A stretch of 64,000 nt of DNA from Citrobacter sp. JGM124 (GCF_018257795.1 NZ_JAERJD010000008.1:228165-292164), one strand, 5' to 3'. Shown: positions 17,492 to 27,741, numbered from the stretch's first letter. Numbers and translations are program-made. The notes: generated by a model not told the origin, from the sequence alone.

Positions 17492-18439
17492 TTATTTAGC
17501 CAGTCGCTTTTCAATGGCATCAAACAGCATGCTGGTAATGGACACCGGAAATTCCGCTTCAATCTCACGGATACAGGTTGGGCTGGTCACGTTAATTTCT
17601 GTCAGACGGTCACCAATGATATCCAGCCCGACAAAAATTAAACCTCTTGCTTTGAGCTCAGGCCCAACACGGCGTGCGATTTCCCAGTCGCTGTCGCTTA
17701 ATGGACGAGGTTCACCTCGTCCACCTGCAGCCAGATTCCCCCGGGTTTCCCCCCCCTGTGGGATCCGTGCCAGACAGTAAGGTACTGGCTCGCCATCGAT
17801 CACTAAGACGCGCTTATCACCGTCTTTAATCGCGGGAAGGTAGTTCTGGGCCATACAATAACGTGTACCCAACTCCGTGAGAGTTTCAGCAATAACCCCC
17901 AGGTTAGGATCCCCTTCTTTCACGCGGAAGATGGATGCGCCACCCATGCCATCCAGCGGTTTCAGAATGATGTCCCCATGCTGCTGCCAAAAAGCTTTGA
18001 GCTGGGTTTTATTCCGGGTGACCAGCGTTTCCGGGGTCAGATCGGAGAACCAGGCTGTAAACAACTTCTCGTTACAATCCCGCAGGCTGCGTGGTTTATT
18101 AACGATGAGTGTCCCTTTCTCTTCAGCACGTTCAAGAATGTAAGTGGCGTAGATAAACTCGGTATCAAAGGGCGGATCTTTACGCATCAGGATAACATCA
18201 AGATCAGACAGGGAAATATCCTGCTCACTACCGAAGCTGTACCAATTCTCGTAATTCTGTTCAACACTCAGCAAGCGAGTACGGGCACGCGCTTCTCCAT
18301 TATTCAGATAGAGATCAGCCATTTCCATATAGTGCAGCTCATAACCGCGATGTTGTGCTTGCAGAAGCATGGCGAAGCTTGAGTCTTTTTTAATATTAAT
18401 CTGTGTGATGGGATCCATCACAATGCCGAGCTTAATCAT
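17492..18439 (-). CDS. gshB: Glutathione synthetase
   Basis: ATP-grasp enzyme joining gamma-glutamylcysteine and glycine to give glutathione. 315 residues from MIKLGIVMDPITQINIKKDS, against 316 in E. coli. ATP-grasp features include LIVNKPRSLRDCNEKL, ILKPLDGMGGASIFRV and EINVTSPTCIREIE. The start at 18439 is chosen over an in-frame ATG at 18526, which lies inside rsmE. It follows rsmE by 13 bp. Confidence 0.97.
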   Translation of the reverse strand: MIKLGIVMDPITQINIKKDSSFAMLLQAQHRGYELHYMEMADLYLNNGEARARTRLLSVEQNYENWYSFGSEQDISLSDLDVILMRKDPPFDTEFIYATYILERAEEKGTLIVNKPRSLRDCNEKLFTAWFSDLTPETLVTRNKTQLKAFWQQHGDIILKPLDGMGGASIFRVKEGDPNLGVIAETLTELGTRYCMAQNYLPAIKDGDKRVLVIDGEPVPYCLARIPQGGETRGNLAAGGRGEPRPLSDSDWEIARRVGPELKARGLIFVGLDIIGDRLTEINVTSPTCIREIEAEFPVSITSMLFDAIEKRLAK

Positions 18440-18452
18440 AGTTACTTCCTCT

Positions 18453-19184
18453 TTAGCCCAGGTCGCCAAAGCGCACCTGAAGTGCGGTAATGGCGGTGAG
18501 CGCAGTTGTCTCAGTACGCAGAACACGAGGTCCTAACAGGATATCAGTAAATTGGTGTCCAGCTGTCATGGCGATTTCATCAGCTGAAAGCCCACCTTCC
18601 GGGCCTATCAGCAGGCGAACACGATCCACCGGTTGAGGCAGAGTATTAATACTGGCACAGGCCCGTGGGTGTAAATTGAGTTTAAGCCCTTGTTCTTGTT
18701 CTGCACACCAGGCTTCCAGGCTCATCACGGGGAGAATCTCAGGGATCCAATTTCGTCCACATTGTTCACAGGCCGCGATAGCAATTTTTTGCCATTGCCC
18801 CAGTTTTTTACTGAGGCGTTCAGCATCAAGTTTGACACCACAGCGTTCGGAATAAAGGGGCGTGATAACACTGACACCCAATTCAACCGCTTTCTGGATG
18901 GTGAACTCCATTTTTTCGCCCCGGGACATCACTTGCCCAAGGTGCAGCCAGAGTGGGGATTCCCGGTTATCTTCGCTGGCAGAGAGTATTTCTACCAGAA
19001 CGTTTTTTTTATCCGCCTGTTTAATGACAGCTTCAAATACTTGATTGCTCCCGTCAAAGAGCTGTAGTGCCTGGCCTGCCTGCATGCGCAGTACGCGGCC
19101 CACATGGTTGGCCGCATCTTCGTTCAGTGGCGTCACCAGACCCACGGTTAACGGGGAGGGGTGGTGAATGCGAGGTATACGCAT
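18453..19184 (-). CDS. rsmE: 16S rRNA m3U1498 methyltransferase
   Basis: SPOUT-class SAM methyltransferase modifying U1498 of 16S rRNA. 243 residues, as in E. coli. It starts [12 protein letters not shown] with an N-terminal PUA-like domain ([15 protein letters not shown]). The SPOUT knot lies at the C-terminus: [14 protein letters not shown] and [16 protein letters not shown]. First gene of a pair with gshB. Confidence 0.96.
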   Translation of the reverse strand: MRIPRIHHPSPLTVGLVTPLNEDAANHVGRVLRMQAGQALQLFDGSNQVFEAVIKQADKKNVLVEILSASEDNRESPLWLHLGQVMSRGEKMEFTIQKAVELGVSVITPLYSERCGVKLDAERLSKKLGQWQKIAIAACEQCGRNWIPEILPVMSLEAWCAEQEQGLKLNLHPRACASINTLPQPVDRVRLLIGPEGGLSADEIAMTAGHQFTDILLGPRVLRTETTALTAITALQVRFGDLG

Positions 19185-19257
19185 GAAATTTTTTCCGGTT
19201 TAGGTTTGGCGGGAAACAAATCACCGCGGCAAAATAAGCAGTTGCCGCTAGTGTAGG

Positions 19258-19965
19258 TTAGCTGTTTCGCCCCTGGCAAGCCCGTAGCACATAAGGGTTA
19301 CTATTCCCCTGAATTTTAGCGATACGTTTATCACGCTCACACTCCCAGTCTGTTACTGGGTAGAGTTTATCCCATGCCTGAAACAGTTGGGTCTGTTGCC
19401 GGGAAAGTGGCAATTTATATTGGTCACGCATATAAAAATAAGTGCGAGCAATAGCACCGCGAGCCCGGGCTGGCGGCTCGGCAAGCTTTCCTTTAAAGTC
19501 AATTTTCATGGCGCATTGACCATACTGCCCTTCGCCACCATTCCACTGGCTGTACATAAAGTTACTGCGGTCAGCATTGACCTCTCCGACGGCGGGCTGA
19601 AGGTTATGCATATCACTTTCGACTTTACGGTACTCAGGGTCTTTGGCGCAGTTTTTACGCCCACCTTCCTGCCAGCATTGTAACTGATGACCAAACTGCC
19701 AGGCGGGCATCACATGTTCCCACTCAATGCGTGTAGCCCGTTCTTTATTTTTGCGGATTTTATAGCCACATGATTCCAGGTCTGGTATTCCTTTTTTTCC
19801 TTCCCAGGTTATCTTACAACCACAATAGAAATCACCGGGAGCATCGGCATTAACTTTAACCCCGGCTGTTTTCGCCTGGGAAAAATTATTAATGGTCTGG
19901 GCAAACGTACTGAATGAACTGAGTAATGCAATAAATGCAATGGCGGAAGATAACTTTCGAGACAT
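19258..19965 (-). CDS. endA: Periplasmic DNA-specific endonuclease I
   Basis: Secreted nuclease of 235 residues, as in E. coli EndA. The signal peptide [20 protein letters not shown] ends near FAQ. The catalytic histidine motif is [14 protein letters not shown], and the metal-site region is [16 protein letters not shown]. Paired cysteines ([19 protein letters not shown]) suggest disulphides suited to the periplasm. The ATG at 19965 is preferred to an in-frame TTG at 19971 by ribosome-site spacing (AAGGG) and length. It lies downstream of sprT on the same strand. Confidence 0.95.
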   Translation of the reverse strand: MSRKLSSAIAFIALLSSFSTFAQTINNFSQAKTAGVKVNADAPGDFYCGCKITWEGKKGIPDLESCGYKIRKNKERATRIEWEHVMPAWQFGHQLQCWQEGGRKNCAKDPEYRKVESDMHNLQPAVGEVNADRSNFMYSQWNGGEGQYGQCAMKIDFKGKLAEPPARARGAIARTYFYMRDQYKLPLSRQQTQLFQAWDKLYPVTDWECERDKRIAKIQGNSNPYVLRACQGRNS

Positions 19966-20063
19966 TTCCAAAACCCTTTCAAAAACACGCGGAAACCCTA
20001 CCTGATGATTTATCCAGTTTCAATCAGTGATTCGGTAATAACGTCCAGAAATAGTCAGTAAAT

Positions 20064-20573
20064 CTATTGCGTGGTGAGGCCGGGTTTAAGTGGCTGACCA
20101 CAGCGAGTACAGCGGTACTGTGTTTCACCACGTATCACGCGATTATGGCGACGCACTGTGAGCTGATGCTGCTGGCAAGGGCAGTGATAGGGAAACGTGT
20201 TGGTGCTCACAGATTGTACTGCGAACTGATGTGTACGGCGGGGGGTAACACCCAGCACAGTCTGCATCATCCATTTCCACTCCTTACCATGAGGTGGGGT
20301 ACGGCCAAAGTGTTTCCAGACCAGAATATGCGCCAGTTCATGGGGCACGACCTCATCGATAAAAGGCTGTTGGTTTTCCAGTAACAGTACTGGGTTCAGA
20401 CGGATTTCGTTCTTTTCAAGCCAGGCGGTGCCTGCAGCCGTGCCGCGCTGCTGGTAGAGCACACTGGGAAGAGGGTAGTCACATTGCAAAAAGGTATTTG
20501 CTTGTGTGAGTTTTTCTCGCAGACAGCACATAACGGCCTGCTGAATGGCGATAGGGATACGAGGTACTTTCAT
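20064..20573 (-). CDS. sprT: SprT family zinc metalloprotease-like protein
   Basis: 169 residues starting [17 protein letters not shown]. The zinc motif is visible in [15 protein letters not shown], followed by [10 protein letters not shown]. The C-terminal zinc ribbon contains [17 protein letters not shown] and [10 protein letters not shown]. The SprT family resembles the protease domain of Spartan, but the bacterial protein's substrate is not established. An in-frame ATG at 20618 adds a leader that does not match the family; 20573 is chosen. It precedes endA. Confidence 0.93.
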   Translation of the reverse strand: MKVPRIPIAIQQAVMCCLREKLTQANTFLQCDYPLPSVLYQQRGTAAGTAWLEKNEIRLNPVLLLENQQPFIDEVVPHELAHILVWKHFGRTPPHGKEWKWMMQTVLGVTPRRTHQFAVQSVSTNTFPYHCPCQQHQLTVRRHNRVIRGETQYRCTRCGQPLKPGLTTQ

Positions 20574-20865
20574 AAGCGGTGAGAATAATGCCACAAGGCC
20601 TTGGGGGCAACCCCTCAATATTGAAGCGCTAAAGGGTAACCCAGTAGTGACAAGTCAGGCGGTTATATTTCATCTGGCTCTGTGACGTGAAATTATCGTC
20701 ATCTACGGAGGAGAGCAATTAATTGAGATTTGTTATCATGTCTGAAAGGGTGAGCACTCTTATATTTATGATGGGAGTGTTTTTCTGTTAACCCATGGCA
20801 CGCTTCAGGTTATTCTTTACGCCCCTGGAGACGATGGATGTGGACGAACGACACGATAGATAACT

Positions 20866-21729
20866 ATGACAAATTCAATAACAAGCTTAATTAATAGCCG
20901 TCACCCGTTAGACAAGTCTCACATCGACCTGACATATGTGACCCACTTTTACTGTAATCAAGAGTCTATAGAGTCTGTAACCTCCTTACTAAGAGAGTAT
21001 GAGGCTTATCCGGCAGATGTTTTGGATCGCGTTGAATTCATTATCGTTGATGACTGCTCGCCCCTGGAGTATGACGTTCCTGATCTGAACCTGAATTTCA
21101 CCTGGCTGCGTATCACCACGGATATCAAATGGAATCAGGGCGGAGCACGTAATCTTGGGGTGACTTACGCCAAGTCGGATAAAATTCTGCTGTCTGACCT
21201 TGACCATGCTTTTCCCGCTGAAACGCTGCGTTATCTGGCTGACCATCCAGAGCCAGGACGTAATTTTTATAAAATGCGTCGTAAAAAACCGGATGGTGAA
21301 ATTTATAAAGGTCACTCGAACCTGTTCTTTATGAGCCGCGCTCGCTTTATGCGTTTCCATGGCTATGATGAAGAATTTTCCGGTAACTATGGGGCTGAAG
21401 ACTATCGTTTTGTTAAGTACCAAAAATATCAGGGATCACGTCAGCGCTATTTGCCGAAGTCTGTCTGGTGCTATGAGCGTGAACTGGATCGTAAAAAGAG
21501 TTATCACTCTTTGAACCGTGATCTCTCAGCGAATACCCCGGTTGATTTACGCAAGCGCGATGAGTGCAATTTGTTTGGTAAGGAGTATGGGCATAGCCGT
21601 ATCTTTCTGAACTTCAACTGGGTGACGTTGAAAGTACACAATCGTCGGCCATCAACGGCTCCTGTTATTAGAAAATACTGGCGTCCAACATGGTGGTATC
21701 GCTGGCTTAACCCTTTTGCCTCTAAATAG
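20866..21729 (+). CDS. Glycosyltransferase family 2 protein
   Basis: A 287-residue cytoplasmic protein with a GT-A fold. N-terminal strand DLTYVTHFYCNQES, nucleotide-binding motif FIIVDDCSP, the donor-site segment WNQGGARNLGVTYA, and the metal-binding acidic motif LLSDLDHAF are visible. The C-terminal third is basic and aromatic (RKYWRPTWWYRWLNPF), which may hold it near the membrane. It sits between sprT and metK where E. coli carries galP, so it is an accessory gene. No other sugar or lipopolysaccharide genes are beside it, so the acceptor is unknown. Confidence 0.85.
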   Translation: MTNSITSLINSRHPLDKSHIDLTYVTHFYCNQESIESVTSLLREYEAYPADVLDRVEFIIVDDCSPLEYDVPDLNLNFTWLRITTDIKWNQGGARNLGVTYAKSDKILLSDLDHAFPAETLRYLADHPEPGRNFYKMRRKKPDGEIYKGHSNLFFMSRARFMRFHGYDEEFSGNYGAEDYRFVKYQKYQGSRQRYLPKSVWCYERELDRKKSYHSLNRDLSANTPVDLRKRDECNLFGKEYGHSRIFLNFNWVTLKVHNRRPSTAPVIRKYWRPTWWYRWLNPFASK

Positions 21730-21777
21730 CAGAGTATGCTGGCAGGGCGTTATCACTCTCTGCCGAGCAAAAATATT

Positions 21778-21800
21778 AAAGGCCAGCAATGCTGGCCTTT
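21778..21800. terminator. Bidirectional terminator between glycosyltransferase gene and metK
   Basis: Perfect stem AAAGGCCAGC / GCTGGCCTTT with a 3-nt loop between convergent genes. Confidence 0.88.
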
Positions 21801-21821
21801 ATGCTGTAATGCTGAAATAAA

Positions 21822-22976
21822 TTAAATCAGTCCAGCAGCTTCGCGTAATTGTGCGGCTTTGTCCGTTTTTTCCCATGGGAAATGTTCACGGCCAAAGTGA
21901 CCATAAGCGGCAGTCTCTTTATAGATAGGGTGCAGCAGGTCAAGCATCTGAATCAAGCCATATGGACGCAGGTCAAAGAACTCACGTACCAGCAGGTTCA
22001 GTTGTTCGATAGCAATTTTCTCGGTGCCAAAGGTTTCCACCATAATGGAAGTGGGTTCAGCCACACCAATCGCGTAAGAAACCTGAATTTCACAGCGGTC
22101 AGCCAGACCAGCAGCAACAATATTTTTTGCCACATAGCGTGCAGCATAAGCGGCTGAACGGTCTACTTTAGAGGGATCTTTACCTGAGAAAGCGCCGCCC
22201 CCGTGACGTGCCATACCACCGTAGGTATCCACGATAATTTTACGACCCGTCAGACCACAGTCACCCATTGGGCCACCGATCACAAAACGCCCTGTTGGGT
22301 TGATGTGATATTTAGTCTGGGCATTCAGCCATTCTTCAGGCAGAACTGGCTTGATAATCTCTTCCATGACGGCTTCCTGAAGATCTTTCAGGGCAATGGA
22401 TTCCGCATGCTGAGTAGAGAGAACAACCGCATCGATACCAACAATTTTACCGTCGTCATACTGGAAGGTAATTTGACTTTTTGCATCCGGACGCAGCCAT
22501 GGCAAGGTGCCATTTTTACGGACTTCAGACTGACGCTGTACCAAACGGTGAGCATAAGTAATAGGTGCAGGCATTAAAACGTCAGTTTCATTGGTGGCGT
22601 AGCCGAACATCAGCCCCTGGTCACCAGCACCTTGCTCCAGTGGATCTGTGCGATCGACACCTTGGTTAATATCAGGAGACTGCTTACCGATAGCGCTCAG
22701 AACAGCGCAAGAGTTAGCGTCAAAGCCCATGTCAGAATGTATATATCCAATGTCACGCACGGTCTGACGTGTGATTTCTTCAATATCAACCCATGCTTTG
22801 GTGGTGATTTCGCCACCGACTAATACCATGCCTGTTTTGACATAGGTTTCGCACGCAACACGCGCTTTCGGGTCTTGCTCAAGGATTGCGTCAAGAACCG
22901 CATCAGAAATTTGGTCTGCGATTTTATCGGGATGCCCTTCAGATACTGACTCGGACGTAAAAAGGTGTTTGGCCAT
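21822..22976 (-). CDS. metK: S-adenosylmethionine synthetase
   Basis: Makes SAM from methionine and ATP; 384 residues, as in E. coli. Signatures are [35 protein letters not shown] and [22 protein letters not shown] is the methyl donor for several enzymes encoded here (TrmB, RsmE) and, after decarboxylation, the aminopropyl donor for making spermidine from the putrescine of SpeC/SpeAB. It is monocistronic, with a candidate MetJ operator upstream at 23106-23129. Confidence 0.98.
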   Translation of the reverse strand: MAKHLFTSESVSEGHPDKIADQISDAVLDAILEQDPKARVACETYVKTGMVLVGGEITTKAWVDIEEITRQTVRDIGYIHSDMGFDANSCAVLSAIGKQSPDINQGVDRTDPLEQGAGDQGLMFGYATNETDVLMPAPITYAHRLVQRQSEVRKNGTLPWLRPDAKSQITFQYDDGKIVGIDAVVLSTQHAESIALKDLQEAVMEEIIKPVLPEEWLNAQTKYHINPTGRFVIGGPMGDCGLTGRKIIVDTYGGMARHGGGAFSGKDPSKVDRSAAYAARYVAKNIVAAGLADRCEIQVSYAIGVAEPTSIMVETFGTEKIAIEQLNLLVREFFDLRPYGLIQMLDLLHPIYKETAAYGHFGREHFPWEKTDKAAQLREAAGLI

Positions 22977-23105
22977 ATTTTTTTCACCCTAAGAGAATTC
23001 GTTTAGTTCAGGCTGCTGTTGAATGAGTAAGTGTAGCGGAATAAATCAATCTGATAACTCATTGGCACAGATTGAAAAACAGACAGTCTAACAGTGAATC
23101 GATAT

Positions 23106-23129
23106 AGATGGATTCACATCCGGACGGCT
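23106..23129 (-). promoter_or_regulatory. Candidate MetJ operator (met boxes) upstream of metK
   Basis: On the minus strand the sequence reads AGCCGTCC GGATGTGA ATCCATCT, three consecutive octamers resembling the met box AGACGTCT (about 6, 4 and 5 matches). It lies 130-150 bp upstream of metK. E. coli metK is repressed by MetJ, so a site is expected. The match is imperfect. Confidence 0.4.
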
Positions 23130-23401
23130 ATTTTAGATTATTCATTTAACAGATAGCCAGAGTTATTTGCGTCCCTGTTTGTAATGGGCTCGTTTTGGTA
23201 AGTCGAGTTATCCGGGATGGGGCGTGTCGCTTTTTTGCCATGAGTGTGGTTCGTGGCGTTCTGGCGGCAATGGATTACCGCGTTGACAGGGGGGATTGGC
23301 TGAGGTTGTTGTACCTGGCTGGATTGCTATGGATAACACCAGGGATTAGTGGGATTACGCTGAGAACCTTACTCCGAAAAAGGGCGTCAACCACAGCAAT
23401 A
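23130..23401. other. Spacer between metK and purine permease gene
   Basis: About 270 bp with no supported gene. An 81-codon open frame at 23195-23440 runs into the terminator stem of the next gene and has no recognisable content. Confidence 0.4.
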
Positions 23402-23425
23402 CAGCCGCATCAGGCGATGCGGCTG
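23402..23425 (-). terminator. Terminator hairpin of the purine permease gene
   Basis: CAGCCGCATC / GATGCGGCTG stem with a 4-nt loop, located 23 bp after the permease stop codon on the minus strand. Confidence 0.7.
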
Positions 23426-23448
23426 CTGAGTGAGGCCTGATATCAGTC

Positions 23449-24801
23449 TCAGACTACGTCTGGTTCCCCGGCTGTAGAGACGGGAATTAACTGGTTGAGG
23501 ATAATTGCCGCAATAGCCCCTACCGCCACGGAGGAGCCCAGGAAGTACTGCACCAGCTCAGGCAGGGTACGGACATAATCTTCGGGCGCGAGGTTGGCAA
23601 AAAAAGCGAAGATAATCGGTAAACCGACAATCAGCATATTGCGTTCATCAAATTTCACAAAACGGATCACGCGGATGCCATTCATGGCGATAGTGGCACA
23701 CAACACTGCAAATACGCCACCGATGACGGCAGCCGGAATAGAGGCAATCACAGCGGACAGCTTCCCGAATAACCCGAAAATGATTAACAGTACTCCGGCA
23801 GCCATAAAGGCAGAACGGCTGGCGATCCCGGTGATGGCAATAACCCCTGCATTGGAGGAATACCCGGTAACCATTGTGCTACCGATCAGGGCGCTCGCTG
23901 CACATCCCAGCCCTTCACCAACGGTTCCACGGTCAAGCTGTGGATCCGTTACTGAATGGTCAATAACGGCACCGACAGCGAACCAGGTCCCCGTCGTTTC
24001 CGCCATCAGCACAAGGTAAATAACGATGAATGTCACGGCGGCCTGCCAGGAGAAGGTCAGAGGATAATCCACCAGAGCAATTCGTGGCAGCATCAGCCAG
24101 CCTGCATCGCCAACGACACCCAGGTGGAACTGGCCGAGGGCAGCAGCCACAAGACATCCTCCCACCAGCGCAATCAGCACAGAGCACAGACGTAACCAAA
24201 TCCCACGCCCGCCGCGCTTTATTCCCAGCATCATGCACAATACCAGTAACCCGGCTGAGACGGTGGCCAGTAAGATATTGTTATTGATTGATCCGCTACC
24301 GTAGACGGTAAACACATTGGCTTTCAGTGCCACAGGCAGCAGGGCGATTCCCACCACCAGGATGATTGTTCCGCCAACGAGCGGTGGTACCAGAAAGCGG
24401 ATGATTTTATGAAACAGGCCGAAGGCTCCGAGCACAATAAGTAGCAGAGCGCCGGGTAGCATGGCTCCGTAGAGGGTAGATAATCCGGCCATTCCACCGC
24501 CTGCGGAAAAGGCGATGGCAACGACGGCCCCAATCGGAATATAGGAAGGGCCCTGGGCAATAGGTAAACGCATACAGAACCGGGTCTGTATCAGGGTGGC
24601 AATACCAGCGGCGATAAATGTTGACTGAATAAGTGAGGCAGAATCAGCGACAGAAAGGGACAAAATTGAAGCGATAATAAACGGGACGACATAAACATCC
24701 ATCGCAAGTATATGTTGCAAACCCAGTAAGAATGCTTTGCTGATGGGGAGTTTTTCGTCTGGCTTGACAACCAGATTACCTTCAAAAACCTGTTTTTCCA
24801 C
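23449..24801 (-). CDS. Nucleobase:cation symporter-2 (NCS2) purine/xanthine permease
   Basis: Inner-membrane permease of 450 residues with about 12-14 hydrophobic segments. Family landmarks are LGLQHILAMDVYVVPFI near the N-terminus, the QGPSYIPIGAV segment, the AETTGTWFAVG motif of the substrate-binding helix, and GYSSNAGVIAITGIASR. NCS2 proteins import xanthine, urate, guanine or uracil with protons. The gene lies 30 bp downstream of guanine deaminase on the same strand. This points to guanine or a related purine as substrate, but specificity cannot be read from sequence alone. It is absent from this position in E. coli. Confidence 0.88.
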   Translation of the reverse strand: MEKQVFEGNLVVKPDEKLPISKAFLLGLQHILAMDVYVVPFIIASILSLSVADSASLIQSTFIAAGIATLIQTRFCMRLPIAQGPSYIPIGAVVAIAFSAGGGMAGLSTLYGAMLPGALLLIVLGAFGLFHKIIRFLVPPLVGGTIILVVGIALLPVALKANVFTVYGSGSINNNILLATVSAGLLVLCMMLGIKRGGRGIWLRLCSVLIALVGGCLVAAALGQFHLGVVGDAGWLMLPRIALVDYPLTFSWQAAVTFIVIYLVLMAETTGTWFAVGAVIDHSVTDPQLDRGTVGEGLGCAASALIGSTMVTGYSSNAGVIAITGIASRSAFMAAGVLLIIFGLFGKLSAVIASIPAAVIGGVFAVLCATIAMNGIRVIRFVKFDERNMLIVGLPIIFAFFANLAPEDYVRTLPELVQYFLGSSVAVGAIAAIILNQLIPVSTAGEPDVV

Positions 24802-24831
24802 GGTTTATATCCTGATTAGCAAAAGGTTAAA

Positions 24832-26220
24832 TCAGCGTTCGGTAACCACGCGCCCCTGAACCCAGACACGGGAAACGTTACAGCGAGTGGCGTTATAAAT
24901 AATTTTTTGCAGAACATCACGATGATCATCAAACTCGGGCCAGATAATGACGTTGGAGTCAGGAGACTGGCAGTCGATCAATAAAGCATCGAAGGCAAAG
25001 CCGGGTGCCAGCTGACCGATTGGCAGGTTAAGGGCTTCCCCACCTCCGCCGGTAGCCAGCCAAAAAGCATGAATAAAGTCAGCTTTAGCACCGGGCCGGC
25101 CGCGTTCTTTCGCGGAAAGTTGCGGGTTGACGCCATCATTCAGCGCGCAGGCGGCGGTCAGAAGATGACGACAGCTGTCGAACATCGAGGGGCTGTGCCC
25201 GCCAGCGATATCCGTTGCCAGGCCGATGTGTAAGGGCTGTTGCAGCCCATGTCGCAGAGGGAACACACTGTTTGCAAAGTAAAAGTTAGAGAGTGGGCAA
25301 TGGGCTATACCCGCTCCTGTTGCCCGCAACGTGTCCATGTCGTCATCACTCAGGAAATTACAGTGAGCCATGATGGTTTGCCGGGTCAGTAAACCAAATT
25401 TGTGCAGGGCCTGAGCATCATGGATCCCAAAGCGATTTTTAACATACTCGTGTGCCCAGTCACTTTCAGAGCAGTGTGTCTGTACATGACAGCCTGTCTG
25501 GCCTGCTAATTCACCCAAACCGGTGAGCAAATCATCGGTACAGCTTGGGATAAAGCGCGGGGTGATGACCGGTAACACCAGGTTCGATTGCGGGGTAACA
25601 AGGGTCTGTACATCGCGAATAAACTGCGCGGTATCGTCGACAGCCTGATGTGCACTGCTATCGCGGTAGAAAGGAGGGCATTGCTCCGGGTTATCCATAG
25701 CAATGCGACCGACCAGGGCCCGTTGCCCTTTGGTGGCACAAATTTCAGCCAGGGCGAGGCTTGCTGCATTGTGCGCAGAGGCAAAATACATGGCGGTGGT
25801 GGTTCCATTGGCCAGCAGGGCATCCACCATTGGGGCATAGACCCGACGTGCAAAGTCGGTATCACTGAACCGTGCTTCCAGGGGAAAGGTATTGTCCTGT
25901 AACCAGGCGTATAAAGGCAGATCAAGCGCCTTTCCCATTTGCGGCCATTGGGGGGCATGTACATGGACGTCAATCATTCCGGGCATCAGATACTGATCAT
26001 CACCAAGCTCGATAAGTGCATTGTTTTGCTGGTATGCACTTTTCTGTTCAGCATAACGGGGATCCGCTGGTGGGATAACCGCTGAAATAATTCCGTTTTG
26101 ATCAACGCAAATCAGATATTTTTCAAGTAGATGGAGAGTTTCTGGGTCACTGGCGGTGAATGCCGTGGCCAGCACAGCAAAAGGTGCCGCCGGGGAAGAA
26201 GTAGGGAAGGACATGGTCAT
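24832..26220 (-). CDS. guaD: Guanine deaminase
   Basis: Amidohydrolase converting guanine to xanthine and ammonia. 462 residues from MTMSFPTSSPAAPFAV. Metal-binding and substrate motifs are PGMIDVHVHAPQWPQMGKAL, HVQTHCSESDWAHEYV, TIMAHCNFLSDDDM, and IGLATDIAGGHSPSMF, the order expected for the guanine deaminase branch. The start at 26220 is chosen because GAGG lies 5-6 nt before it; upstream in-frame ATG/GTG codons at 26232 and 26235 have no such site. It pairs with the downstream NCS2 permease as a purine salvage or nitrogen-scavenging unit. Confidence 0.95.
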   Translation of the reverse strand: MTMSFPTSSPAAPFAVLATAFTASDPETLHLLEKYLICVDQNGIISAVIPPADPRYAEQKSAYQQNNALIELGDDQYLMPGMIDVHVHAPQWPQMGKALDLPLYAWLQDNTFPLEARFSDTDFARRVYAPMVDALLANGTTTAMYFASAHNAASLALAEICATKGQRALVGRIAMDNPEQCPPFYRDSSAHQAVDDTAQFIRDVQTLVTPQSNLVLPVITPRFIPSCTDDLLTGLGELAGQTGCHVQTHCSESDWAHEYVKNRFGIHDAQALHKFGLLTRQTIMAHCNFLSDDDMDTLRATGAGIAHCPLSNFYFANSVFPLRHGLQQPLHIGLATDIAGGHSPSMFDSCRHLLTAACALNDGVNPQLSAKERGRPGAKADFIHAFWLATGGGGEALNLPIGQLAPGFAFDALLIDCQSPDSNVIIWPEFDDHRDVLQKIIYNATRCNVSRVWVQGRVVTER

Positions 26221-26362
26221 CGTGAGCCTCATCACACATTGTCAGGCTATTTTAAGGACAACAAATATAAAAGCAATCGTTTGCCTGTCGGGGGGGAGGA
26301 ATATTTTTGATCGATATACCAGTGTCCAGGGGACTTGTGGGTGGTCGCTGCTTGCCAGCGTG

Positions 26363-26689
26363 TCAGACCACCCCGAACAGATAACGCAGCAAGGAGTAAC
26401 TGACCATTCCACTGATAACTGTGATAAACAGGCTGCGGGACAATGCCCCGGCAAGTGTGGCTATCAGGGCAGCAATCAGTGACAGGCTGATCCCCCCCGA
26501 TGTCAGGGCGGGTTTGGTGATTAATTCTGCCGCAATAAGGGCAGACATGATAGCCGCGGGAATAAAACCCAACCACTGGCGGACGGTGATCGCCAGTCGA
26601 AAACGGGACAGCAGAATCACCGGCAGCGTACGCATCAGGGCGGTAAGAACGGCGCACAGGATAATGGCAAGGATAATATCAGACATCAT
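26363..26689 (-). CDS. azlD: AzlD family branched-chain amino acid exporter small subunit
   Basis: A 108-residue membrane protein with about four hydrophobic helices (ILAIILCAVLTALMRTLPVI and following). It has the AzlD-type core FRLAITVRQWLGFIPAAIMS. AzlC/AzlD-type pairs export branched-chain or related amino acids (YgaZ/YgaH export valine in E. coli). Its start overlaps the azlC stop by 11 bp, so it is coupled to azlC. Confidence 0.9.
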   Translation of the reverse strand: MMSDIILAIILCAVLTALMRTLPVILLSRFRLAITVRQWLGFIPAAIMSALIAAELITKPALTSGGISLSLIAALIATLAGALSRSLFITVISGMVSYSLLRYLFGVV

Positions 26690-27431
26690 CTGGCTTCCTT
26701 TGCCGGGCCGTCAGACGCAGAACCAGAGTCGCGAGGGTGGCAGATATTGCGGCGGCAAAAACCACCAACAGACTGATGGAGAGATAATCAGCAGAGCAGA
26801 GTGTGAGAATAATAGCCACGATGATAGTCAGTGTTTCCAGCCCCTTCTGCTGGCTGGCAAACCAGGTCATTAATACCAAACCGATAAACATCGATACCAG
26901 GCTGAAACTGAGTCCGTCCATCACTGATGCCGGGATTGTTGAAGCCAGCCATGCACCCGCGAGGCACGCGATAATCCAGTTGATCCAGGCGGTCAGATTG
27001 AGCCCGGCCATCCAGTAAAAAGGAATGGTGCCATGACGGGCACTATGCTGCGCGGCGACGCCGAAAGTCTCATCGGTCAGTAACAAACCGCTTATGATTT
27101 TCTGGCCAAATGTATGTTCTTTGAAACCGAGGCTTAAGGCTGAACTCATCAACAGATAACGTAAGTTAACCAGTACTACACTCACGACCACAGAGACAAT
27201 ATCCGCCCCGGCTGCCCATAATGAATAAAACAGGAACTGGGCGGAGCCGGCATAAAGAAAAGCTGCCAGCAATGCAGTATGTAACAGGGAGAAACCTGAG
27301 AGTGTCCCCATAGCACCTGCAGCAAAACCGATGCTCCAGTAGCCGGTTACCGTCGGCAGGCAGGCAATCACGCCAGCCCGAAATTGTGTCCCCGCTTCAC
27401 GGGTTGAAACAGAATGGGAATAGGGCAACAT
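26679..27431 (-). CDS. azlC: AzlC family branched-chain amino acid exporter large subunit
   Basis: 250-residue membrane protein of the AzlC/YgaZ family. Signature segments are FRAGVIACLPTVTGYWSIGF, AFLYAGSAQFLFYSLWAAG, VNLRYLLMSSALS and LTDETFGVAA. Paired with AzlD in one translationally coupled operon. Substrate is inferred from the family only. It forms part of the accessory block between metK and speA. Confidence 0.92.
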   Translation of the reverse strand: MLPYSHSVSTREAGTQFRAGVIACLPTVTGYWSIGFAAGAMGTLSGFSLLHTALLAAFLYAGSAQFLFYSLWAAGADIVSVVVSVVLVNLRYLLMSSALSLGFKEHTFGQKIISGLLLTDETFGVAAQHSARHGTIPFYWMAGLNLTAWINWIIACLAGAWLASTIPASVMDGLSFSLVSMFIGLVLMTWFASQQKGLETLTIIVAIILTLCSADYLSISLLVVFAAAISATLATLVLRLTARQRKPDDV

Positions 27432-27741
27432 ATTTTTCTAACCGTAAAGAAAAAGGTTACTGCCAATGAGAGTCGCGTCCGCCAGTATATACAAAAGTGC
27501 CGGTAGAACAATCCCCGGCTTACTGCCCGGCGGGGATGTAACATGAACCCATAACAGAGCGGGAATCAAGGTATTCAGGGAGGGAATAACAGTACTACTG
27601 CAAGGAACAGCGGGGCGACAGGCCATAGTTCCGGGCATAACACATGAGTCCCTGGCTGATGATATTGTTTCCCGGTATTGCTGTCATCATGATGACGAGA
27701 AGGGACGGAATACACTCAGTGGGAGCGTATCCCGCGTATTG
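27432..27741. other. Spacer between azlC and mdtG-like gene
   Basis: 310 bp with no supported gene. A 66-codon frame on the minus strand (27438-27638) has no recognisable features and was not accepted. The azlC promoter must lie here. Confidence 0.4.

Noticed and set aside
23195..23440. An 81-codon plus-strand ORF between metK and the NCS2 permease gene
   Set aside because: Its 3' end is formed by the permease terminator hairpin and the composition is not protein-like.
27438..27638. A 66-codon minus-strand ORF just before azlC
   Set aside because: No family resemblance and it occupies the expected azlC promoter region.
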